From the NCBI GenBank assembly GCA_964019335.1, contig OZ025666.1, forward strand, positions 436,501 through 500,500: a stretch of DNA of 64,000 nt, read 5' to 3'. The notes under the pieces were generated by a model. It was not told the origin of the DNA, ran no database searches, and saw only the letters and a program-made list of their open reading frames with translations. Made by a program: the position numbers and the translations under genes. Every line of letters starts with the position of its first letter. Position 1 is the first letter of the stretch. Source of the stretch: Diplonema japonicum. Taxonomy: Eukaryota; Euglenozoa; Diplonemea; Diplonemida; Diplonemidae. This document shows positions 21,363-30,500 of the stretch, one piece after another.

Positions 21363-22184
21363 ATGTCAAAGAAAGACGGTGTCACAAGGCTGCGGAAAGA
21401 ACTGGGCGAGTTCTACAAGGACCCTCCCCCTTTTATCTGTGTTGCGGTCAACGAAAGAAACATCTTCGAGTGGGAGTACTTGTTACAAGGGCCTCCCGAC
21501 ACACCATATGAGGGTGGCGAGTACCACGGCCGGTTAAGGTTCCCTCAAGCCTATCCTCAGAAGCCTCCAGAGATCGTTATGTTCACACCAAACGGGAGGT
21601 TCGAAACATCCACTCCACTATGCCTCTCGATGTCGAGCTTCCACCCAGAGTCATGGAACCCTGTGTGGTCGGTGGCCACGATATTAAAAGGGCTTCTTTC
21701 ATTCATGGTGGAAGACACACACACAGCGGGTTCAATACAACCAGCAAAGACCGACACTGAAAAGCGCGTCATTGCAGGCAAGACGATGGAGGCGAATCGA
21801 GCAAAGTATTTTTTTTTTTTTCAAAAAAAAAAAAAAAAAAAAAAAAAAAATTACCCCAGCCCGACATACCGGAAATTCTTCCCAGACGGGTTCATCCTGC
21901 CAGAGAAGGAAGATAAAAATACCAAAACTGAATCAGCGCCCGAAGCCGACGAAGCACCTGTGGAGAAAGAGGAGGGAACACCTGTCGCCCCTGAAACACC
22001 CGAAGCAGCAACTGAATCAAAAACCATTTTGGCGCCTGGCGCGAAGGTTACCATCAAGGCCATGACCCTAGGAAACGCGAAGTACAACGGAATGGAGGCG
22101 GAGGTGGTGGGCCAGAACGGCCTGCGATGGGAGGTCAAGGTGGAGGGGAAGGTGATTAAGGTCAAGGAAACAAACCTAGCATGA
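21363..22184 (+). CDS. UBE2J/Ubc6-like ubiquitin-conjugating enzyme with KOW/SH3-like tail
   Basis: 255 residues from join(21363-21805, 21860-22184). The 54-nt intron is a T13 run followed by about 28 A. It is phase 2 and free of stops, so retention would insert Phe/Lys homopolymers. The E2 fold covers about residues 1-155: the FTPNGRF element replaces the usual HPN, as in UBE2J/Ubc6. The catalytic Cys is in LCLSMSSFHPESWNPVWS. UBE2J enzymes serve ER-associated degradation and normally end in a tail-anchor helix. Here the C-terminus is instead an acidic Pro/Glu/Thr linker plus a ~48-residue beta-rich module (PGAKVTIKAMTLGNAKYNG to the end). No membrane segment is visible. The HisC gene starts 86 nt downstream. 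Confidence 0.85.
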   Translation: MSKKDGVTRLRKELGEFYKDPPPFICVAVNERNIFEWEYLLQGPPDTPYEGGEYHGRLRFPQAYPQKPPEIVMFTPNGRFETSTPLCLSMSSFHPESWNPVWSVATILKGLLSFMVEDTHTAGSIQPAKTDTEKRVIAGKTMEANRAKYFFFFQKKKKKKKKNYPSPTYRKFFPDGFILPEKEDKNTKTESAPEADEAPVEKEEGTPVAPETPEAATESKTILAPGAKVTIKAMTLGNAKYNGMEAEVVGQNGLRWEVKVEGKVIKVKETNLA

Positions 22185-22270
22185 TATTTTAAAAAATAAA
22201 AAAAAAAGATTTTTTTTTATCATCATTATTCTCCACAAAAAAAACACTCAAAGCAAAAAAAAAAAAAAAA

Positions 22271-23368
22271 ATGGCAACCTCAACCTTCAACCTCCAGTCA
22301 GTGGTGCGCCCGAATATATGGAACCTAGCACCGTACACATGCGCTCGTGATGAGTTTAAAGAAGCGAAGGAGGTGATGCTTGATGCCAATGAGAACGCGT
22401 TAGGATCGTGCACAGGTGGGGACATGAAGGACGCCAAGCTTGAAAGGTACCCTGACCCGAACCAAGAAACCCTTAAACAGGGCCTATGCGCCCTGAGGGG
22501 CGGGGGGCTGGCCCCGGAAAACATCTTCCTGGGCGTTGGAAGCGACGAGGCCATCGACATGGCCATCAGGATCTTTTGCAAACCGGGCATCGACAGCATC
22601 ATGCAATGCCCGCCTACATATGGAATGTACAAAGTGAGCGCATTAACCAACGATGTGGGTGTGGTCAATGTTCCATTGACGAAGTCTTTTCAGTTGGACG
22701 AAAGAAATATTTTGAAGACGTTGAGCTCGCAGAAGAACATCAAAATCGTGTTTATTTGCAACCCGAACAACCCTACAGGGAATCTAGTGTCGACTTCAGC
22801 TATTGAAAGGATCGCGAAGGCATTTTCGGGAATTGTGGTTGTGGACGAGGCGTATATTGATTTCTCAAAGCAAGCTGGTTGGGCGGCAAGGGTGAAGGAA
22901 TTTCCCAACATCATCGTGATGCAGACGTTTTCGAAGTCATTCGGCCTTGCTGGAGCGAGGATTGGTATTGCTTACTCCACCCCGCAGATCATCTCCATTT
23001 TCAACAAGGTCAAGGCACCTTACAATATAAACGCGTTGACCTCTTCTGTTGCTCAAAAAGCGCTTTCGTCTGACGCCGGTGAAATGCGTTCGAAGGTTTC
23101 CCTTCTTCTTGCGCAGCGCGAGCGTCTTGAATCCGTTCTTCCGGGCATTCCGGTAGTCGAGAAGGTGTACCCTTCTGATTCTAACTTCCTCCTTGTCAAG
23201 GTAACAAACCCCAACAAGGTGTACAATTCGCTAGCTTCTTCTGACGTTGTGGTCCGAAACAGATGCACGCAGCCTCTATGCGATGGATGCTTGAGAATCA
23301 CAGTCGGCACACCGAAAGAAAATGACACGCTTATTGCGTGCCTTCGGGCAATGTCTTCAAAACTTTAG
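22271..23368 (+). CDS. hisC: Histidinol-phosphate aminotransferase-like PLP enzyme
   Basis: Intronless, 365 residues, close to the usual length. Fold-type I aminotransferase: substrate-side DANENALGS near the N-terminus, LGVGSDEAID, ICNPNNPTGN, VVDEAYIDF, and the PLP lysine in QTFSKSFGLAGARIG at about residue 220. RNRCTQPLCDG near the end fits HisC Arg positions. The reaction interconverts imidazole acetol phosphate and histidinol phosphate with glutamate, in histidine synthesis. Related enzymes also act on aromatic amino acids, and no other his gene is present here. No targeting peptide, so probably cytosolic. The start is the ATG right after an 18-nt A-run. Confidence 0.88.
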   Translation: MATSTFNLQSVVRPNIWNLAPYTCARDEFKEAKEVMLDANENALGSCTGGDMKDAKLERYPDPNQETLKQGLCALRGGGLAPENIFLGVGSDEAIDMAIRIFCKPGIDSIMQCPPTYGMYKVSALTNDVGVVNVPLTKSFQLDERNILKTLSSQKNIKIVFICNPNNPTGNLVSTSAIERIAKAFSGIVVVDEAYIDFSKQAGWAARVKEFPNIIVMQTFSKSFGLAGARIGIAYSTPQIISIFNKVKAPYNINALTSSVAQKALSSDAGEMRSKVSLLLAQRERLESVLPGIPVVEKVYPSDSNFLLVKVTNPNKVYNSLASSDVVVRNRCTQPLCDGCLRITVGTPKENDTLIACLRAMSSKL

Positions 23369-24241
23369 AAATCAGAGGAAAAGAGAGAATAAAAAAAAAA
23401 AAGAATAGAGCGACCCAATTTAGTTTTTTTTTTTTTTTTTTTTGGTCCTTTTTTTTTAAAGATTCTTGGCAACATGTTTCGGGTTGTCAAACTTCTCCAG
23501 GTTTTACTCGGCACGTACAAACAACGGCCAGTTCCTCTTTTTTTTTTTGTCTCCAAAAAAGAAAAAGGAAGAAGAAGAAGAGAGCTTTGGTATACTTTTT
23601 TATTAGAAAGAAAAGAAGGGGAAAAAAGGGGGGGGGGGGGGGATTCCTATTTTGAGGTGAAAGGCTTGTCCAAAGCGATGGCCGTTTTTAGAGTGACATT
23701 ATTTTTTATTTGTGATGAAGTGAGCAGCCACCCACCCTTGCACGCTGAGTTTTCTTTTTATCGAGTCCTACCTTTGCTCTCGCTGCTTCTCTTTCTTTCT
23801 CCTTGGCTCTCACCCCCCCCCCCCAATTTGTTTTATTCTATTTCTTGCAGGCGCGGACCGCTTTTCTTTTTTGTATTTTTTAAAAAAAAATATAAAAAAA
23901 AAGGTGTGCTGCTGTTCCGACTGTATTTTCTCCCCTCCATCTCTTTTTTTTTTGTGTGTGGTTACTGCGGATAGCAAATAAGGGGCAAGCAAGCGAGGGG
24001 GGTCAAATTTTGTAGTAACATTTAAAAAAAAAGAAATGGGGGAACCCACTTACTTCTCCTCCCACCACCAAACCCCCCCTCCCCCCTTACACTTTTCGCA
24101 GAAAAAAAAATGCTGCCCAGCAGTAACTTTATATTTTTATTTTCTTTCCCCGATTTGATGACGAAACGCGTTTTTCATTTTTTTTCCCCCCTCCTCGTTG
24201 GCTTCCTTCAGTGACACACAACACCACCCATAGGCCCGTAG
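23369..24241. other. Intergenic, homopolymer-rich
   Basis: T-, G- and A-runs plus one copy of dispersed repeat R. The long + frame at 23474-23974 is low-complexity and was not accepted as a gene. Confidence 0.55.
23461..23537 (+). repeat. Dispersed repeat R, copy 4 (uninterrupted 3' part)
   Basis: Contains TTGGCAACATGTTTCGGGTT, CAAACTTCTCCAG, GGCACGTACAAACAACGGCC and AGTTCCTC. It is the intact version of the site split by an insertion at 56167-56338. Confidence 0.7.
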
Positions 24242-25060
24242 ATGTCGAGTGCTTGGACAGATGAAAGTGATTTCGATGACATAATAGCAGAGGCAGTCCC
24301 CACATTGAGGGGCAACCCAAGCATCGCAGCGAGCGAGGGGCCATCGCGAGGTAGAGCGAAAATACCATTGACGACAGTGTGTATGGACAAACTGGCAGAT
24401 GGGCTGAATTTAAGAGTTACGAGTATAACGAAAAGGCTGGCAGCAAATGTGTTGGGGAAGAGCCCACCACCCACCTTCATGGAGAATAAGTCGCTGAGCA
24501 GAACGCCGTACGACGTGGAGAGGCTGTCGCCTACTTCTGACTTCACGTTGGGGTCTGTGGATGACCCAAGCATCCACCAGTCCTTCACCGCAATTGCTAG
24601 TGTGAATGCGCACAACCGGCGGTCTATCAACGACTCCCCCCTATCCTCCATCGCATCGGGTCCTGAGCTGATGTTCCCTGCGGTGGACGACGGCCTTGGG
24701 TGGATCGAAATACCCAAACGTGATACGCAAAGATCTAAAGAAACCGGTGAGTCTGACCCTGACGACATTACCTCCCCCCTCCAACCCCTCCTCGATAGAG
24801 AGGCCCGCCTCCCCCCCTCTGCAGGTGCCCTTCTCGGCACCGCCACTGACGCCATGTCGTCCTGGCTCCAGACCACCGTTCCCAAACTCCCTTCACGGAC
24901 ACAGATGGATATCGTCCAGGATGCTTCTGGTGCTGCCTATGGCACCGTCAAGTCGACGAAGGCAACCGGCACTAAGCGAAACCTTAAAAGGAAGCTTAAG
25001 TTGCCGAAGCTCCCCAACGAGGTGAAGTCCGTGAAGATGTACCAGGACCCCGTGGTGTGA
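24242..25060 (+). CDS. Hypothetical, largely disordered protein
   Basis: 272 residues. The start ATG is immediately preceded by CCCGTAG, a possible trans-splice acceptor. Rich in Ser, Pro, Thr and Asp, with a basic C-terminal stretch (TKRNLKRKLKLPKLP) and an acidic start (DESDFDDII). No membrane segment, signal peptide or known domain was recognised. The sequence has normal codon complexity and stands directly upstream of the transporter-like gene (81 nt gap), which supports a real gene. Function unknown. Confidence 0.6.
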   Translation: MSSAWTDESDFDDIIAEAVPTLRGNPSIAASEGPSRGRAKIPLTTVCMDKLADGLNLRVTSITKRLAANVLGKSPPPTFMENKSLSRTPYDVERLSPTSDFTLGSVDDPSIHQSFTAIASVNAHNRRSINDSPLSSIASGPELMFPAVDDGLGWIEIPKRDTQRSKETGESDPDDITSPLQPLLDREARLPPSAGALLGTATDAMSSWLQTTVPKLPSRTQMDIVQDASGAAYGTVKSTKATGTKRNLKRKLKLPKLPNEVKSVKMYQDPVV

Positions 25061-25141
25061 CAACGAGAAGAAGGGGGGGGGAAAGAAAAAAACAACAACA
25101 AATAAAAAAAAAATACACAGACATCGCAGATCTTCCTCAGC

Positions 25142-26301
25142 GTGATACTGTCGCGTCCGCTGCTGGCATGGGTCGCACTATTCCTAGCGGCGGTGGCTGA
25201 GTGCTTTCAGAGCTATATCTTGATGATGGAACTGCGGAAGAAGACGCAAAACGAGCGGTCCCCGCTGTTCAGAGAGACGGATGTGAGCGTGACGGAGATA
25301 TGGGTGATGGAGGGGCTACTTCTGTTCATGTCGATGTGCTGCTGCGGGGGGTGGGTGTTGGGGGAGTTCGCTGAGAAGCGCACCACCGAATATCTACGCA
25401 GCGCGTACGGCATCATGCACTCCATGCTGCTCATGGTGTCCTTCGGTGTCTACACCGTCCCGTGGACAAAGCACACAGCACAGACAGGATGGGTCAGCCT
25501 GCTGTACGCAATGCCGCCTGTTCTGATGTCATGCGCGAAACTATTTGCGGAGCAAAAGGTACCAATACGGCATTTGCTTGGAGTTGCGTTGCTGATAGCA
25601 GCTTTTGGTGGTGGAACGAAGCTGCCTGACGGTATTCACAATGACAACTGGTACACGTGGATTACCATCACGATGGGGTGTGTGGGGTTGGCTACTTGTG
25701 TGTGGTCGACAAAACAGCTGAGACCGCACCTCCCCTTGCCGTTCATGGTGCTGTTGATGGCGTTGGGGGGCTTCATGGGGCAGATACCCTTCGCCGTGGA
25801 TTCACGCATCGATGGTGAAGCCGCAAGGCACGACCTACAAACTCTTTTCTTCGGATGGACCAACAACACCAACGTCGCACCATGGATGGGCCTCACTGCT
25901 CTGCATGGTGTAACCCTCGCAGGGTGGACCTGGTCCATCATGTACCTCTCACCTCTCTCAATCGCTTCTGCTCTTGTGGCACAAAGGCTTGTAGCAATGT
26001 CGGCTTTGTCCCTTGCCCATCCCCATGAAGATACCCCTGGTGTGCCGGCCAGGCTGCTGCCGCTTGTTCCACTATTTTTGGGTATTCTTGTGATTTGGTT
26101 TTCGGATTACAAAGACACCGAGCGGCTGGTATGTGGAAATATTTTAAAGGAAAAAAAAAAAAAATGCAGATCGAACTTCAAGAAAACCAGCCTCGCACCC
26201 CTCAGTCCCAAGCGCGAAGCTTTTCCCATCCAGCAGAACGGGGTGAGCTGATTGCTCATTCACTGTTGAGTATTCATGGGGGTCTAAGCGATGCAACGTA
26301 G
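25142..26301 (+). CDS. Multi-pass membrane protein, nucleotide-sugar/DMT transporter-like
   Basis: Exons 25142-26128 and 26170-26301; the 41-nt phase-0 intron is A-rich. About nine to ten hydrophobic segments are seen. The passage LLYAMPPVLMSCAKLFAEQKVP followed by a G-x-x-L-L-I helix resembles the paired-helix pattern of drug/metabolite or SLC35-type transporters; the family call is tentative. The frame opens with GTG at 25142, and the first in-frame ATG is at 25223, after the first apparent TM helix (PLLAWVALFLAAVAECF). No in-frame ATG precedes it after the upstream gene's stop. Either a non-ATG start is used, or translation begins at 25223 without that helix. The C-terminal tail after splicing is polar and cytosolic-like. 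Confidence 0.6.
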
Positions 26302-27028
26302 CGAAAAGGGGGGAGGAAGGAAGAGAAGAACGACGATTTTTTTTTTTTTTTCAAAAAAAGAAGTTTTAATTTAAACGTGTGTTTTTTTTTTTCTTTTTTT
26401 GGCTAACACTTCTTCCAAAAAAAAAGAAAAAAAAGTGAAATTTTCTTCTTTTTTTCTTTTTTTTTTTTTCCCCTTAGACTCAGTGGTCCAGTGGTGGCGT
26501 GATGTTGACAAAAAAAAAAAGAAAGAAAAAGAAAAAGCAGAATCAGAAATGAGGGCAGCAGGTTGTTGACTGGCCTAATTAGGTTTTTCTTTTTAAAAAA
26601 AAGATTTTTTTTTTCCCTCGTGTGTACTTAACATGGAACAGACAATGGTTGAAGCAAATTAAAACTATGGAACTTTCGATTTCCCGAAAACCGATTTGAA
26701 AACTTTTTTCCGTTCCATATTACGTACAATAATACAAAATTTCTTTTTTTTTTTTTTTGGTGTTCTTCATTTGCTGTAATCAAGTAGGCAGTGCTTGTGC
26801 AGGGTGCCACTAGCACTGGCCTCGGTCCCTTATCTCTTATTTTTTTTTTTCCCTTCTTTCTCTCGTGAGTGTTTTGTGTGTGTTTTTCAGAAAGAAAGAA
26901 GAATTAAAAAAAAATAATTTTGGTCCTTAGTTTTTTTTTTTTTTTTTTCGAAAGACATGGGAAAAGAATGGAAAAAAAAAAAAAAAAAACAAAAAAAAAA
27001 AAAACTTCGAATCTAGGTCAAAGAGAGG

Positions 27029-27060
<32 letters not shown>

Positions 27061-27550
27061 TCTATTATTTTTTTTTGTGTGACACAACGCGACGGCCAAT
27101 CCTGCCTTCTTTTTTCTTTTTTTTAAGAGGCTGTCTCCAAGTGGGGTCGCCTTTTTTTATTTTGAGTTTTCTTCCCCCCCCCCTTTCGTTTACCCTTGGT
27201 TGAGTCACAACAAAACACAGCACTTTTCATAGGTTTGTTTACTTTGTTCCCTCCGGCGGGTTTTTTTTTCTCTTTGCTCCGCTCTCTACTTGTTTTTCCG
27301 TCTTTTTCGTCACATCTTTCCAAAAAAAAAAAAAAAACCTTTAAAAAATTCTTTTTTTTTTTTCTTCCTAAAAGTATTTATGTATATCCCCCCCTATCCC
27401 TTCCCATTCATCCAATACCAAAAACACAACAAAAATGAAGGGAAAAGAAAAAAAAAAAAAAAGGAAAAAAAAAGAAAACCATGGCCAACCGGTGTCCTGT
27501 GAAACTTCTTACACGACCGGTGACGATAAACTGTAGCTAAAAGACAGCAA
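26302..27550. other. 1.25-kb intergenic, homopolymer-rich
   Basis: Dominated by T- and A-runs. Contains one copy of the hairpin repeat family H (26779-26841). No gene seen. Confidence 0.6.
26779..26841 (+). repeat. Hairpin repeat H, copy a
   Basis: AATCAAGTAGGCAGTGCTTG, then a 15-nt hairpin at 26806-26820 (GCCACTAGCACTGGC; stem GCCA/TGGC), then CTCGGTCCCTTATCTCTTATT and a T-run. The 5' part matches copy b at 62931. Confidence 0.65.
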
Positions 27551-30500
27551 ATGGATGAGGTTACTTCGCTGGAGTCACAAGAATCGACGGATAATGACGG
27601 ACACAAAGAACCCTTCGCAAGCCTGCAAGGGTGCGGGGTGGCGTTTGCGGCAATTACCGTTCTTTTAGGAGGCATAACGATGTGGGTCGTCTTGTACTCC
27701 TGCTCAATTCTGGCCTTGGATCATGTGAAAGACGGATATCGCGGTTCCTCGTCAGATGTTTCCCTTCTGCTAGCTTCAGAATGGAACAGTGGTATCGAGG
27801 GACTGCTTACTTACCCCCGTCTTATCGTGGAAGCATCCCCATTGCAAGATGTTATTTGGTGTCCTTCTTGCTCCCTCCCTAGTCTATTTCCAACCGTTTT
27901 AATGAAGTCAGTGTTGGCGATACCTTACCCAGTCGCTTCTTATGTTACGTCGCTTCCTGAAGGGTTTGAGTCTGGACGGAACTACCTCGCGGCCTTCCGC
28001 AAAACAGGATGCCAAGCCGATCTTCTCCCCTCCACTATCGCGCAGTGGAATGTCGTCCTCATTTACAGCGAAGTTCTAAACAGTATGTACCGAATATGTA
28101 ATGGGCAGGATACGGATACTATGCAAGCTTGTCGTCCTTCCTCGGCATGTTCCCCATTGCAGGCGTACACTTCTGGGTTTGAGTATCTCTCCTTGTCGTC
28201 TGACTCCAACAGTTTCAACTGGAGCCTCTCAAGCTATGCAACCGACTACGTTGTGAAACAGCACACTAGAAGCAGTCATTCCTTTAATCATACTGCGCTC
28301 CTCACTTCCCCACACAGTGGTTCGCTTCTCGTCTTGCAGCCTTGGTACATGGCAGTGATAAGTGCCACTCCCAGCGACAGGTGGCAGAGCGTGTTTTGGG
28401 ACGATGTCGGACAAGGGTACTTCCTGCCCGCGGTTTCTGTTTACCAATACGAGTCTGCAAAGGTGCTGCACGTGGTGGCGGTGCCTTTGACGGTTTTCAT
28501 TTCTGCTCTCCAAACCAGTGTCTCGCGCATCCCGCGGGCCACCGCTGCCATCATCGACTCCTCTGCAGGGACCATCATTGTTGATACTACCGGCAGAGTC
28601 ATGTCGCGAACTATGGCATGCACTCCCACAGGGCTGCGTGACTCATTGTCTCGTGGTGTGCGGCAATTGAAAATGTGCAGAGACGATTGTGTGTGCAGCA
28701 TCTACGCCTCTCAGGAGCCATTCCTGTCTTCAGCTAAGTATTTAAACGTCCCAGGGATGGAGCATTGGGCTGTATTGTTGCTGGTCCCGACTTCTACCCT
28801 GCAAGGTAAGGGGCAACACGCATCGAGCGAGGCGCAAGACATCTTCGACACAGGTGTGGGTGTTGGGTTCGGTCTTATCATTGTGATGGCTGCGGTGCTT
28901 GCATTGCTGTTGAAGATTTCCTTGAGAAAAACCTTCGAGCCTCTGGACAAGCTGTCTGATGACTTCAAGCTTGTCTCAAGCATGTCATTAGATGGCTTGA
29001 CTTTCCATGTGGAGTCGCTGTCGTTTTGGAAAGAGTTCCGTTGCCTTCAGGAGGAATTCGCGCAGCTGACTGAAACCATTCGGGTGTATAGTACTTATTT
29101 GCCAGCATCCGTGGTGCACAAGGCTGACGACGCAGGTACCAGAACAGACATCTCCTCATATGCAAGAAGCCCTGCAAACACCAAGCTGTTGAAGCTGCAG
29201 CTAGGGCTTGGCGTGTTGGCAAATGTCAGCATCCTACGCGGCAAGCTTTCTGTGTCGCCACCGTTCACTGAAGATGAGTTAGACAGCTTCGGACATCTCC
29301 TGTCATCATGGATCAGTGCTGTTAGCAAGGTAGTACTATGTTGGGGCGGCTCGGTGGAGTATGTGCTGGGCGAGGTAGTCATCATATCTTTTGGGACCTG
29401 CCCCTCGCTAGCTCCTGTGTCTTCCGTCACTTTAGCCTGCGAGACGGCGCTCAGTTTGGCGCGGTCTGTCAGCACAATGCAGAGGCAGAGCTTCTCATCA
29501 ATGACGACACTCAGCTTCAGCTGCGGGGTGAGCAACGGGCCGGTTATCTGTGGGAATGGGGGCACCGAAGCCATGCGGCACCGGACCCTGACAGGCTGCA
29601 CAGTGGAAATCGCGGCAAGCTTGCAACGGCTGGCACACGTCTACAAACTCGGTGTGGTGATCGAGCAGACGGAGTACCTTCCAGTGTCGTCGTCGTTCTG
29701 CTTCAGAGAGGTCGACAGGCTCTCTGTCACCGCTGGCGGCTGCAGCAGGTCCATTACCGTGCTCACTGTGTCCCATGCGCGAGACAGCAACATCACCGAT
29801 TCCACCCTTGCTATTGCGTGGGAAGATGTGGAAAAGGGTAAAATATCAAAAGGTCTGAGCACCCTGAGCACCTACTGCCGTAGGAACCCTGAAGATTCGA
29901 TCATGAAGTCGGTGATGGAAGGCATTGTGGTGTACTACAGCAGGTATGGCGACGGGATGCCTTATGAGACGAAGGTGGCCATGGAGGTGACGAGACAGCC
30001 ACGTGCGAACGACTTGGATTCTCTGCTGTCGCCGATCAGGGTGAGCAGCCCGACAACTAAAAAGCTGCCAATGAGCAGAACCCCCGTTCCAGAACTCCCT
30101 CCGTTGGCGTTCCCTTCGGAGGCCCCTCAGCTGCACACGAACGCACTCGTCAAGGTGTATATGTCATATCTGGTCTTTCGCAGGGGATCACACGATGAAT
30201 CTGAAGAAAACACAGAGCTAATACTGACGTCTTTTTATGAGAACATGAATGCACATGGAGGGATCATGAATCTAGCTGGCGACCAGCTTGCGGCTCAGTG
30301 GTCGTGCCAGAACTCAAAGAGGCTTTGCTTGAGCACAGCATTGGGCATACGGCAGACAGTGAGTATCACTGACGGCAGCATGGGCCTGTCATACGACTCT
30401 GCCTGCGAGGGCTCCTTCGTGTTCACGAACTTCACAGCCAACTGCATTGTCGGCGATGTCATCGCAAAGTCCGAAGCCCTTGCAGGCATGGCTCTTCAGT

